Shown: positions 31,743 to 42,427 of the stretch, piece by piece
Numbering within the stretch: the stretch's first letter is position 1
How the letters are laid out: each line of letters starts with the position of its first letter
Assembly: GCA_022494885.1 (NCBI GenBank)
Contig: JAGVSM010003685.1
Location: 162,498-226,497 of the forward strand
Direction of reading: 5' to 3'
Origin: Micrasema longulum
Lineage: Eukaryota; Arthropoda; Insecta; Trichoptera; Brachycentridae
DNA: 64,000 bases
The notes under the pieces: model-generated
Databases searched by the model: none
What the model saw: only the letters and a program-made list of their open reading frames with translations
Told to the model about the DNA's origin: nothing
Translations under genes and position numbers: made by a program

Positions 31743-32026
31743 ACCCTGTCACATCTGAAACCACGATGATAAGTATGGACAAGAAGACATATTAGCATAT
31801 TTAAAAAAATATTTAGAACAAAATTTTGTTTTTAAATAAAATATTTAAAAAAACAAATTGTTGCTTACTTCTGCAGGGGAGAAACGAGGGGGGAGAGGGG
31901 AGTCTGATTCACCGACAACCGAGCTCCCCTTTTTTTTTTAAAATTATTCCTTCCAAAAAAATATTTTAATGTGCCAATATATCTTCTTGCTCATTCTGAT
32001 CATCGTGGTTTTGGATGTGACAGGGT
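31743..32026. mobile_element. TTAA-flanked MITE (piggyBac-like)
   Basis: A 284-bp element bounded by TTAA at 31739-31742 and 32027-32030. The termini begin ACCCTGTCACATC and end GATGTGACAGGGT; the imperfect inverted repeats extend about 65 bp (CCACGATGAT, CAAGAAGA and ATATT blocks on both sides). TTAA duplication with a CCCT-containing tip is the hallmark of piggyBac superfamily elements. There is no ORF, so it is non-autonomous. The interior has a G-rich block at 31875-31900. Confidence 0.7.
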
Positions 32027-32406
32027 TTAATGAACGCCTTTTTATAATTATGTTTTTTAAGGTTACCATTTATATCGTAACCAGCACCTCGCAATATTCT
32101 AGGTTTTGGGCTGTTACCAATCACTGATACATTTTGAAGGTAAGCAATATAAATCCACTCGCAGTTCTAGAGAGCGTATCAATAATTAATCACTACATTT
32201 GGCACTGTATCATGTAAACCATTTCTGGTGAAATGTGTAGGCGTGCGCGACATCGACGCAAGTGTGTGCGGGAAAATTGACTGATTTCATTTTACGGAAC
32301 ATGCTGCTAATCAAGACACAAACTAGTAGGCCGCCGTCGCCAACGCTAGGTATTTTATGTACTTACACAGTCCTACATCTCGTCTTTTAAAAATTTGTTT
32401 ACTATA
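32027..32406. other. Unassigned stretch
   Basis: I recognise nothing. Confidence 0.3.
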
Positions 32407-32795
32407 TAACTCTTGTGTGGCTGTGATATCACACTAGTCGACATGGAATACAAAACTTGATATATCTCTCTTATTTTTTTGGATGATGAAGTATTTTTTT
32501 GTAATCTTCAAATGGACATTTTCACACCAGATATGGAAAGTTAAATTTGTATAAATATGTTAGATGTTAATACAAAAAAAAATTATCCTTGCTACGCGAA
32601 AAAGTAATGTCCACTAATTTAGCGACACGTCTGTATAAGAGAGAGCACCAAGATAGAGTTCATAACAAGGAAGATAGAGACGCTGTTCTGTGGCGGGTGT
32701 CGTGTAAAACAGATTCTGTCGGTTAAAGACAGTAGTAGGGCACGCACCCGCGTAATATGAGCGGCAGTATTATTATTTTTTAATTTAACATATTT
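32407..32795. repeat. Repeat family G, copy 2 (uninterrupted)
   Basis: Same landmarks as 3311-3895 but continuous across the SINE-2 insertion point at about 32458 (CAAAACTT followed by GATATATCTC). Confidence 0.75.
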
Positions 32796-32989
32796 TGCTA
32801 TATGCCCCCTATGCAAACTTTTTTGATTTATTGAATTTTTTTGTGTAAAAGATTACTAGTAAATATTTAAAGTATTATAAAAAAATCACAATAAAAAATA
32901 AGTAAAAATTCCTACTTACACAAATCCTGTTGCCAAGGTATACTGATTTATTTCCTTAGCACGAACGTAAGAGGCATGTTCCGAAATTA

Positions 32990-33200
32990 AGTGCACTATA
33001 TTTTAATATTTTCATAGAAAAAGTGCATTAAAAAAAAACGCAGGATATTGTTGACACCCTCGTTAAACATTTTTTCCACGTAATCGCCACCCTGTTTAAC
33101 GCATGTGGTGAGCCGTAGCACAAGCTTCTTTATGCACCGCTCAAAGAACTCTCCCTTCAGCTCCTTTCCCCCCTCCAGAACCACTTTCTGCATATGCTAA
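32990..33200 (-). pseudogene. Probable mariner-type transposase C-terminus
   Basis: The minus-strand frame reads MQKVVLEGGKELKGEFFERC, then IKKLVLRLTTCVKQGGDYVE and stops after about 65 residues. 'FFERC.KK...R...CV..GGDYVE' resembles the terminal block of mariner/Tc1-group transposases ('...W.KC....GDYFE'). The sequence up to 33480 is GC-rich and may be the rest in broken frames, but I cannot recognise catalytic segments there. Confidence 0.45.
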
Positions 33201-33480
33201 GGCTGTGAGCTGTGTTAGCCACCAGGGCGCTCTTGGACTTATTTGGTTGGGAAGTTTTTAACCACTTCCCTTATTTCCTTGACTTGGCGCTTTCAGATGA
33301 TCGTATTTTCATCTCCCCGAAGGCACACATGGAAGGAATTAAATTTTCAATCCACAAGCAGGTGCAGAAAGAGGTCTGAAGGGGAGGAAGGAGCTGGCGG
33401 GAGAGTTCTTCGAGAATGGCAAAGAAGCTTGTGCCACGGCGCACCACGTGCATTGAACGGAAAGCGGTAATGTGAAAAAA

Positions 33481-34039
33481 TAGTCAAAAAGTGTATCAAC
33501 GATGTCCTTTAATTTTTTTTCAAATATAATTTTTTGTAAAATAAAAATAAATTAAATAGTACCTTTGCTTTGCGAACATACCTCGTAAGTAAATTATTTA
33601 TTGACTATATATGTATTTGTACCTAGAGATATTTTTAAATTTATGTTGTGGTGGACTCTTTATTTCTTTTTTACGGGTTGTATTTTTGCAGCTCATTCGA
33701 TGCAGTACTTACTTACACCCCACGCATAGTTTATGATTCACATCCAAGTCTTATATCCTTGCAGCCACAGATATTATTTCCGGAAAAATAATAAAAAAGC
33801 TTTTATGTTTTTTTTTTCTCTGAAGTAAACAGTTATTCTTAAATTATTAAAGTTTATTTCAATTACTGACTTCAAACGCTAAAATATAACATTAGCGATT
33901 TATATATATAAATATATATTAAAATATTTTTTTATATATATTTGAATAATTTTAAATAAATAGACTTAAATAATAATTGTTGCGTTTTGTCAAAATGTAC
34001 GAAATGGATGCGTGAAAAACGTACCTATTAAACTGATTT
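33481..34039. other. AT-rich stretch, nothing recognised
   Basis: Includes an imperfect TATATA tract at 33900-33950. Confidence 0.35.
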
Positions 34040-34290
34040 TTTATTTTATTTATTTAACTTTTTGTACATAATGTTAATTGTGCATTGGCGGGCTTATTGC
34101 CAAACGGCAATTTCTTCCAACCAACCAATAAAATAAAAGTTTTATTTTTATAATTCAAGTTAAAACATATTCAATAGAAAAAAAAGATAAAAAAAAGCTA
34201 ACGATATATAAAAATATAAATAAATGTATTTGTGTATAAATTACCTTAATTCAATACCATTATTTAACGGGAAAAGGGAAAAAAGAGGAA
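34040..34290 (-). mobile_element. CR1-like LINE 3' UTR (same family as 5696-6296)
   Basis: ACATAATGTTAATTGTGCAT, TGGCGGGCTTATTGCCAAAC, GGCAATTTCTTCCAACCAAC match the 3' UTR at 5715-5960, down to an AACGGGAAAAGGGAAAAAAG stretch. The coding part is missing. Confidence 0.75.
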
Positions 34291-34760
34291 GATATTTTGC
34301 CCCTTTCGACCAACGCAACAATTATTTAATACATTTTTTAAACTTAACTTTTTGGTGTGCAAATGGTAAAATTACTTTCAGTCTATTCGTTATTACGAGA
34401 ATTTCCAAAGAAACAAACCAACCGTGTGTATTTGTCAGAAAATGGCCCATTTCGCACACATCTTCCAAATCTATCGGTACGGTAAAATTAGGGTAGATTG
34501 ACATGCATTCTTTTGTATTTATTAAAAATTTGTTCAGTGACTACTTTCAGGTAAAAATCCTTAAAAATGGGACAATCCGGCAATATTACGCACTGGGCTC
34601 GTGGGACGAACGTGTACAGTGGTCCAGTATCCGTAAATGTTCTTTACACATCTAGGTCCAGTTGTTCGTTCGTTAATAAAAGTACTGTTTTAGTAAAAAT
34701 TAGCTTGCGCTTATAGATATGCCTTTTCGCTCTGTTACATAAAAAAATAGCGTTTTAAAT

Positions 34761-34890
34761 TTTTGGTTTGGTTTTTGGTTTAACAACACCTGAATACTAC
34801 GGTAAACCGTAGCTAACTCGTGGTTGATAATCATAGAATGGTTTTGTCCGTATGGGCGACTCTGAGCGGGTGGCGTATTAATACTGTGAG
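34761..34890. repeat. Repeat family I, copy 1
   Basis: About 80-125 bp shared in the same orientation with 46868-47050 (GTGGTTGATAATCATAGAAT, GGTTTTGTCC, then a 'GGCG.ATTA.TACT' block). It also contains CTACGGTAAACCGTAG, a near-palindrome. Class unknown. Confidence 0.5.
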
Positions 34891-35260
34891 GCTTTACTAT
34901 AATTTAATTAACCAATTATTTTCTTGTACCATCGTTCTACTATGGTTATAAAGGCAATGCGTTGTTTCACCCACATTATGTTTTAATATATTTTTTCACA
35001 TCGTTACACTGTGTAATGTGACCTTACAAAGTTTAAAGAATCGAGCAAATTAAACCACGCGATAACATATAACATAGGTAAACGCGGCAAAACTGGTTAG
35101 ATTATTTTATCAAAAACCTTTTTTTTTGTTAATTAATTATTTTTTTATTTTATTAGGTAAACAAACAGTATGTACACATATATTGCCAATTTCTTTGTAT
35201 ATTAGTGTAAGAAACTCATGCACACACCAAAAAAATTGTTTACGCTTAACTAACTAACCA

Positions 35261-35782
35261 TCACGCCATTTCCCCAGAGGGGTAGGCAGAGAGGATAGAA
35301 CGCCACACCACTCTGTCCTGGCACACTTCCTTTGCTTCCTTCACATTCATACATCTTCTCATGCACGCACGTCGATTATTCCGACTTTTCACATGACCAC
35401 TTTCAAGAATTTGTTGTACTTGATCATGCCATGTCTTTCTCGGCCTTCCTCGACTTCTACAACCAGACACATTCGCATCATAAATCTTTTTAGCCGTTCT
35501 TTCATCATCATTCGCTCCACATGACCGAACCATCGCAAAAGACCTTTCTTAATTTTTTCGATAATGCTTAACTCAGCCTTGCATTCTGCTCTAATTTCGA
35601 CATTAGGGCACCTATCATACATTGTTTTTCCGCACATTCGCCTGAGGGATCGCATTTCAACAGCATTCAGTCTACTTTCGTCCCTTTTTTTCCAACTCCA
35701 TGCTTCGCTTCCATACATTGGGTTGGTACCAGAACTCCATTATGAACTGCTAATTTAGCCTCTTGCGATAGACACTTATTTG
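35261..35782 (-). pseudogene. RTE LINE C-terminal region (frameshifted)
   Basis: Two overlapping frames carry the tail: MYGSEAWSWKKRDESRLNAV, EMRSLRRMCGKTMYD, KKGLLRWFGHVERM in the first, then after a frameshift near 35520 DDERTAKKIYDANVSGC, RGRPRKTWHDQVQQIL, SGHVKSRNNRRACMRRCMNV, VCQDRVVWRSILSAYPSGEM before the stop at 35261. This 'SE.W.W...'/'LRWFGHVERM'/'GRPRKTWHDQ' tail is common in arthropod RTE-type polyproteins. Confidence 0.85.
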
Positions 35783-36720
35783 CTACGACGACTTTAAGGC
35801 ACCATTAACTCTGTTACCGGCACTAACCCTCCTTTCAATATCCTTGTCCATATTTCCATCTCTAGTAAACATACTACCCAGATATACAAATTCTTCGACC
35901 TGTTTCAAACTATCTCCATTTACTATAATCTTACATTCAGTCATAGTTACATTTCTTTCAAAGACCATGACGTTCGACTTTTGCACATTCATTAGCAAAT
36001 CACTCTCCTTGCACACTTCGTAAACCTTTGTAACCAAGGATTGCAGTTCCTCTTCGCTGTCAGCTAGGAGGACTGCGTCATCGGCGTACAGAAGGCAACT
36101 GACAGTTAAATTACTCATTTTCGCTCCCACATCTATACTTTTCAATTCTTTCATACATTTATCCATGTATATGTTGAATAACCACGGTGACATTACACAT
36201 CCCTGTTTGACTCCTTTAGGGATGTCAAACCGTAATGCAAATATTTGATCCATACATCCTCTACCATTCATAAATCCACTCTGTACATCCCATACTTTCT
36301 CCTTGGTCACGTTTCTTACTCTTTCTATCAGTATTCTTCCATACATTTTGCCGACAGCACTCAGAAGACTGATAGCTCTGTAATTCCCACACTCCACCTT
36401 AGAACCCTTTCCCTTGTATAACGGCATAACAACTGCCCTCCTCCAATCAGGTGGAGTCCTTTCCTCCTTGAGACACAAGTTAAAAAGTTTATGTAGCCAT
36501 GTGAGAATTAATTTGCCACCCGACTTAATAAACTCTGCTGCAATACAGTCATACCCTTGCGCTTTACCATTCCGCATACATTTGACAGCGCTGATAATTT
36601 ATTTCATACTAATCTGACTTACCTCATCATTTGCGTTCAGACACACCTCGGATAATGTCGATACATCGGCACCGCCCGAGTTACCAGTGTGCGATTCATA
36701 AACTTCCTCAAAGTATTCCT
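35783..36720 (-). pseudogene. RTE LINE reverse transcriptase, catalytic segment deleted
   Basis: Reads EEVYESHTGNSGGADVSTL and NDEVSQISMK, a stop, then AVKCMRNGKAQGYDCIAAEF, DWRRAVVMPLYKGKG, NYRAISLLSAVGKMYGRILI, DVQSGFMNGRGCMDQIFALR, FDIPKGVKQGCVMSPWLF, SCLLYADDAVLLADS, KSNVMVFERN. YADD is the RT active-site motif C and is intact. Between FALR and FDIPKGVKQG, family members carry about 60 residues with motif A (an F.DLEKAYD-type Asp block); here these are gone in frame. Without motif A the enzyme cannot be active. The frame is otherwise open for 264 codons. Confidence 0.85.
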
Positions 36721-38085
36721 TCCATCTCTCTTTTTTCCACTCTCACTAGTCACCATTTTTCCATCCTTATCTTTAACAACTGTCATGCCTCCGCTTTCAC
36801 TGCTACTCCTGGAGTTTTTCACAGCTTTCCAGAAAACTTTAATGTTTTCATGGAAATTGTGTGTCATTTTCATTCCTTCTTCATCCTTCAATTTTTTCTT
36901 CCGTTCACATACACCCTGCTTAACCTTTTTCTTACTTTCACCATACACGCGTTTAGCCGATTCATATTCAATTGTATTCTTTTTTACAGCAAGCAAATTT
37001 ATCCACGCATCCTTCTTTTCTTTAACGAGTTTTTTGACTTCGTCGTCCCACCACGCATCACCTTTCTTTCTCCCTAGCGTTGTCACACCGCACACTTCTT
37101 TCGCCGCCTCGCACATACTTATTTTCAAACACTCCCACATATCATTTATACCCATACATTCTACATCTTTTTCGTTCAGTCTGTGACTCACAGATCTTTC
37201 AAAATTATCTTTTATGTCAGCATTTTGCAGTTTTTCAACTTTGACTCTAGAAGGAGCCTGCACTTTGTTTGTTTGGGACCGCCATCCCTTAAACAGAATC
37301 ACCCTTGAGACCACTAAAAAATGGTCTGATTCCATCTCGGCCCCTCTGTACACACGTGTGTCGACAGTTACAGGCTTCAATCTAGAGTCAATGATGACAT
37401 AATCGATAATCGACCTTTCATTTCCTCTCTTCCATGTGTATTGGTGGATTCCTTTATGTTCGAAAAATGTATTTGATACAAAAAGGTTCCATTCCAGGCA
37501 TACCTCTAGCAGTCTTTTCCCATTGTCATTCACTCTTGCATCCCCAAACATACCTAGAGCTGACTCCAGCCCATCTCTCCTTGTTCCCACCCAACCATTA
37601 AGATCTCCAGCCAAAACTATCCTTTCGCTATCTTTTTTCCCATTCATCACATTCATTAGACTCGTCCAAAACTCGTCCTTCTCAGATTCACAGTCGGAGT
37701 TGACAGGAGCGTATCCTATGATAACAAGCAATCTTGTCAGTCCGACCTTAAATCTGACAAACATGAGTCTCTCACTTACAAATTCATATTCATTCATGCC
37801 CTCTATCATTCTTGGCGATAGAAACGCAGCAACACCCCGGCAAGCTCTGTCCGTCTCAGGGAGACCGGACCAGAGAACCAGAGTATCACCGTGCTGCATC
37901 GAACCACTCCCTTTCTTCCAAGTCTCAGAGACACACAATAAATCTATACATTTATTCTTCATTATATCACACAGTTCATTCATCTTATCAGTCATACGTC
38001 CTCTTACATTCCAAGTGGCAATTCTACATTCCTGAGAATTCCTCCTCTTTGCGCCCCCCCGAGAGAAGCGACCTGATGACGCTTA
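36637..38085 (-). pseudogene. RTE LINE endonuclease domain (APE-type, readable)
   Basis: The frame is open from at least about 38085, before the first Met at 37995: HQVASLGGGAKRR, RIATWNVRGRM. The catalytic landmarks of APE-type LINE endonucleases are all visible in order: TWNVRG (Asn), LLCVSETW (Glu), ARVNDNGKRLLEVC, VLAGDLNGWVG (Asp/Asn), SIIDYVIID and MESDHFLVV (Asp-His). In these elements the domain nicks target DNA to prime reverse transcription. After the endonuclease comes a Lys/Glu-rich linker (VKEKKDAWINLL, KRVYGESKKKVKQGV) and then a frameshift near 36720, after which the original frame is lost and the ORF ends at 36637. Intact catalytic residues suggest a fairly recent element. Host annotation pipelines often call such ORFs 'craniofacial development protein 2-like'. 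Confidence 0.85.
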
Positions 38086-38090
38086 ATACA

Positions 38091-38290
38091 ATAATTTAAA
38101 TTTAAATTAGGTTCAATATAATAATGTAAAAGAAATGAAATGAATAAAATATGTTTATAATAATAATAATAATAATAATAAAGTTAAATATCTGCTTCTC
38201 TCCAAATTTCTATATTTTTTTACCTAAATTTACATACATTGTCACAAAAATATCTGCCTCGGTAAATATATTGCTAAACACACTAAATTC
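38091..38290. repeat. (AAT)n and a short shared repeat
   Basis: An AAT run lies at 38158-38181. The following 38185-38265 (GTTAAATATCTGCTTCTCTC, TACATACATTGTCAC) resembles 19675-19755 inside the other RTE copy. Read on the minus strand, both could be the tail of a further LINE subfamily ending in (ATT)n. Confidence 0.5.
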
Positions 38291-39589
38291 GTGTATATCT
38301 TCAGACTGAATCAGCTGTCAAATAAATAAGTGGGCAACCCAATTTGCGCTCTCCCTTACTGCGATTTACCTTATCAAGTTCAAAGTTCCTCGAAGGAATG
38401 AAAATAATCGAATAAATTTACTTGTTCCGGTATTCCATAGATAATAGAGATGGATGCTTCGATTATTGTGGCTTATGGTCACCTTAAACCATAGGGAGAG
38501 GGGTTACCATCGCATATGTCAGTATATTTGGAATTCTCAAATTCTTAGGGGGGAGGGTGGCCACGGATTTCCCAAGATCTGTGGGAGTTGCCCTTTCCCC
38601 CAAGATTATACGCATTTCAAATAATAATATTATTAATTTATTTATTATTTAATTGATTAATTCATTTGTTCATTTATTCATTCAAATGAATAGCTGCTTT
38701 CGGACTTTTATTCGAATGATTTGACACCCTGTTTCGTCTGTGAGGTTTGGTGTAAAAATACAGCCAAGTTGGTCGAAAAACTTTTAGTTTTCTTCACAAT
38801 GAAAACTTCGATTTATTTCGTCATCGGAAGAACTCTTCTGTTCAAACTGATCATGAAAAGCATAAACCATTAGTACCGAGTGACGTGGGTACATTACAAC
38901 AACCGGTAAAAGTCAGAGAATGACTTTTACCCTACATTGTTGGGTTAAATTTTTAACTAATGGTTAAAGAGTTTTACTGCCCACTGTTAGTTGCTATAGA
39001 TGAAACAACCCGTTCTGTCGGTTTTTAACAATTACTAAAGTATTTTTTACTCGTGGACAATACAATAAACATGACAATATTGATTTGTTCCAGCTCCGTG
39101 AATAGCCTCGACTGTGCAGGAATGAACTCTGGGACAATACAGAGGCCGCGACACGGCGGCGTTTATTACGAGCGAGTTTATTAATAGTATTAATGAATAT
39201 TATTTATTTTCCACCAAGATAAATTATTCAAGAACGAACTAAGTTAAAAAAAAAAAAATCTGCCTTCGTTTTCGGTAGAAAGAATACGCGGAAGTGACAC
39301 GCACGCGTCGAGCAAATCGCTATTGTCGTAAGGGTCTGACCTTGCGCCTTCGCATGAGGACAATGGGGCCCGCGTGGTGGGCGGGTAATCATTGTTCCGC
39401 GGAGAAAGCCTGCATGTCTATCTCCGTGACAGTGTCTCTGATCAATTTCCGGTCCTACAGATAGCGAAATATCACATAATTGTATATTCAAAATCAATGT
39501 GGATATTGTGGAGAATTTTTTTACATAAATGTAAAAAAATAATTTGAAACAAATACGTTGCTAAAAAGATGCGACGTGCTCTGCCTTGG
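38291..39589. other. Unassigned stretch
   Basis: No gene. 39100-39160 and 39250-39440 are GC-richer and without repeat partners; the minus-strand frame 39228-39497 has no motif. A hairpin is described separately. Confidence 0.35.
38905..38931. repeat. 10-bp hairpin with outer pairing
   Basis: GGTAAAAGTC / GACTTTTACC with a 7-nt loop; outer CAACAA / TTGTTG can extend it with mismatches. Role unknown. Confidence 0.6.
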
Positions 39590-39812
39590 TTGTTGTGACG
39601 TCAAGATTCCTGATATTGTTCTGAAGAAATTTCAATAGCCAGGAACAAATAAACATGAATCGTGACGTATTAGGGGCGTGGCCAATGGAATGGCCGTTTT
39701 TACGGGAATTCGAAATTACAAATTATTTTTTTTTCTTTAATGCTACTTAAAATCAGCAAAATATTTTTTTTACTAGGCAATATTTCATGGACCTTTATTG
39801 GATACTTTAAAA
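39590..39812 (-). repeat. Repeat family E, copy 2
   Basis: Reverse complement of the 25645-25865 element, with TGACGTCAAGATTCCTGATA, ATTAGGGGCGTGGCCAATGG and TTTTTACGGGAATTC. The GGCCATTCCATTGGCC core is an imperfect palindrome. Confidence 0.65.
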
Positions 39813-40144
39813 ATGTAAAAAAAAGTTATATTTCCCTATTGCTGTTGACACGTGGACAATATGATTAACACTGTTGTTACCATATTATTATTATTACCAT
39901 GCCTTTATGTTAATATTATTCTGTCCGAAAATGAGTTTATTGTAACTCATGGGAGTACGAAAAAAATTTGTATGATTTCATTAAAAAAAAAAAATTTAAA
40001 AAAGCGCGATGATTTTCCGAATGCTTGAGTATACTGTTAACCATATTGATGTACCATATATATGTATTTTTTAATAATATTTTTTTATGTTTCTTATCCT
40101 ATATTTGTGGTGATATACTCATGTGTCTATGTCATATAATTGCT
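39813..40144. other. AT-rich stretch, nothing recognised
   Basis: No feature supported. Confidence 0.35.
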
Positions 40145-40250
40145 CGTCCCATTTCAACACAGGACGTTTAGTCCCATGGAGTTGGCACTTATTGTCACAA
40201 ATAATGTACAGTTAACTTATGTATGTAAATAAATAAATAAATAAAATAAA
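40145..40250 (+). mobile_element. LINE 3' UTR end (family H) with (TAAA)n tail
   Basis: GTCCCATTTCAACACAGGAC, GTTTAGTCCCATGGAGTTGG, CACTTATTGTCACAAATAAT, then (AAAT)n at 40210-40250. Partner: 9563-9660 on the minus strand. Confidence 0.65.
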
Positions 40251-41374
40251 TAGTCAAGGGCTGGGACAGAACAATATTGTATTGTCCACGTATAACGGCC
40301 TTTAGCGATCAAACTGGAGAGAATTGAGAATGGACACGGGTTGAGGCGAGTGTTGGCTGGCGATAGAGTTTCCTGGAGTCGTCTGGGGATGTCTACATGC
40401 TCCACTTATGATTAGACTGTGAGGCGGATAATATAAAAGCGACAATAATGTATTGTTAATTTTATTTAACATTTTTTAATAATTAATTCTAGGTAGCTGG
40501 CTAAAAGGTTAATTACTTTTGAAGGCTAATAGATTTTTTATCTATTTCGAATCATAATAATAATCCTGTTTGATCAAAGGGTAGCGGATTTCGAGTTGTT
40601 ATCGGTAAACATGGTTTTACATTTATTTGTAGTTTATTATATTTCATCTTCGATCTAATATCCGCTTTTCAAAGAATTCTCAAATTGAGGCGATGAGTTC
40701 ATTTGCTTTTATTGACTCTCATTATAAAAAAGCTTCCAGCAAGCATTTCACAAGATCATCAAAATTCGTGATCATTCCAGACGAGGAGATTTCTGTGCAT
40801 TAAGGGAGTTAGGAAATAAATAGTTAATCAAACAAAATAATAGCTCGTCTCCTTTTCTCCACACTTTTAAGATTTTTATATATTTTAGGCAAGCACGCGG
40901 TCTTGTTTTTCTTCACACAAACGGAAATTCATATTTTCTCCCTATATTATGGCACTAGAGCAATGTTTCTTTTGTTTTGCTTTTTTGATTAATTGTTTCT
41001 TATCAATTATATCCAGAAAAGCGCGTAGTTTTATCTGCCGTCTACAGACGTACGGTACACAAATATAATAGATAACTTTAAATAACGCAAAAAATACCAA
41101 CACAGAAAATTTTATTCTAATACTCTTTATAAAAAAAACCATAAAAATGGGTTCAGTTTTGAGGTGTGGAAAGGGGACAACGAAGCGTCAATTTTGTCGA
41201 TTTCAATTGCCCAAAACGAGTTTGTCGAGTATTGCAGTTATCTTTTACGCACTAAATCGAAGACGCATTTGCGAGAGAGTGACAGAAAGACAATGTTCAA
41301 ATACCTATTCTTTAAAATTCTTACCTACCGCTTACCCTATTATTATTTTTTTTAAAGAGAAATTCTCGAGTTCT
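40251..41374. other. Unassigned stretch
   Basis: 40255-40410 is GC-richer with an open but motif-less minus frame (40217-40405). The rest is AT-rich. Confidence 0.3.
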
Positions 41375-41960
41375 TATTATTTCTTCTTCTTGCGGTGCCT
41401 TATCCGGACCCCCGACGCTGGCGATCATTACAGCGAAAGCATTTTGGTCCTGCGCTACTCTGAGACCAGGACAACTGCTTGTTAGACACACTCGCCATAG
41501 TGATTCTAGGGAAAAGATGACCAGAGTGGTTTTCTGTTGCCTTCTCTGGTGGATTTTTCTGTCGGGGTTACCTTCCCTTAGCTGATTGGTTCTGGTTTGG
41601 AGGCGCCAGAAACTCGCCTTTCATCCTTTATTTACTCAAATATTTAAATTTTCACACATTTCCTAAAAGTCGTAAATAACTTTCGCGACTGGTTCCATTG
41701 CAGCTGCCTTGAGAGCTGCAATGGAACCAGTCGCGCAAGTTCTATAGCCAAGAGATGCGCCTTCTACCTGCACTGCGTCTTCCTTCAATCCTTCCCTGCA
41801 GAATGACTTGTAAAATTTTATATTTTTCGCCTCTAATCACATGCCCAAAGTACTCAAGTTTTCTTTTCTTTATGGTCTTCAGTACCTCTTTATCCTTTTC
41901 CGTCCGTCGGAGAACATCATCGTCTCGGACTCTTATCCTCCCAGGAGATTTTTAATATCC
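41375..41960 (-). pseudogene. RTE-2 (BovB-like) LINE 3' coding remnants
   Basis: The minus strand at 41960-41710 reads in pieces YFGHVIRGEKYKILQVILQ and GRIEGRRSAGRRRISWL. This 'YFGH..R...Y..L..I..GKIEG.R..GR...SWL' block is the C-terminal signature of BovB-like RTE polyproteins and matches 46249-46581. The piece at 41380-41470 also resembles the extreme end of that family. Between them lies unrelated or decayed sequence with a perfect hairpin. Confidence 0.6.
41684..41735. repeat. Perfect 22-bp inverted repeat, 8-nt loop
   Basis: 41684-41705 and 41714-41735 are exact reverse complements (CGCGACTGGTTCCATTGCAG... on the left) around GCCTTGAG. It is GC-rich relative to its surroundings. There are no TIR-element features on either side. 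Confidence 0.8.
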
Positions 41961-41977
41961 TCCTGTAGCACCACATT

Positions 41978-42105
41978 CAGTAGATGCCTAGGCTTCTATA
42001 TTACCTTCTCTAAAATATTCTTTATCTCTGTTGTAATATGTTAATATTGACAGCTCCCCAGGGAGTTGAATCCAGTCCTTGTCTTCAAAAATTTGGACAA
42101 ACTCT
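41978..42105. repeat. FB right end
   Basis: CAGTAGATGCCTAGGCTTCT, TTACCTTCTCTAAAATATTC, TGTTGTAATATGTTAATATT, CCCCAGGGAGTTGAATCCAG, TTTGGACAAACTC: the right arm to its tip. Confidence 0.75.
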
Positions 42106-42116
42106 ATATATATTTA

Positions 42117-42380
42117 ATTAACAAATTACAACCGCTATGGAGAATACCTTTAATAAGGGAATATGGAAGTCTAGGCATTTACAGGGCTTATGACCTGTCA
42201 TTGGCTGGTTTAAGTGGCCACTTTACACACTGTGTAACATTCACCATTTTGCCTATGTTTGAACACCCATATTTCTTCAATTCTTCCATTTGTTGATTTT
42301 AGTGAAGTTAAATAGCTGAAACCTTTATTGTTGTGAAGAGATTCAAATGACTGAATTATTTCACATACTAGGCAACGCCT
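42117..42380. mobile_element. FB subfamily 2, left half (first of a tandem pair)
   Basis: AATTAACAAATTACAACCGC, ATACCTTTAATAAGGGAATA, GTTTAAGTGGCCACTTTACA, CACTGTGTAACATTCACC, then the internal segment in reverse (GAAACCTTTATTG, ACTAGGCAACGCCT). This subfamily differs from copies 1 and 4 in its inner arm. Confidence 0.75.
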
Positions 42381-42427
42381 GAAAACGATTTTCCAATTTT
42401 TTAACTTCTTCTTGGACCAGTTGGTTT

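Larger units (their letters stand above)
35115..38090 (-). mobile_element. RTE-type LINE, nearly full length but dead
   Basis: About 3 kb on the minus strand: an endonuclease region (38085 to about 36720), an RT region (about 36720-35783), a C-terminal region with a zinc-free basic tail (35780-35261), and a 3' UTR (35260 to about 35150) ending with TACTGTTTGTTTACCTAATA and an AT-rich tail. The same 3' end recurs in five other places in the window. The order EN-RT with a short 3' UTR and AT-rich tail fits the RTE clade. Disruptions: a frameshift near 36720, a stop near 36605, deletion of part of RT, and frameshifts near 35780 and 35520. Confidence 0.85.

Noticed and set aside
36631..38035. Several plus-strand ORFs (up to 199 codons) opposite the RTE endonuclease
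   Set aside because: They are antisense shadows of the minus-strand LINE coding sequence; translations are S/F/P/L-rich and without motifs.
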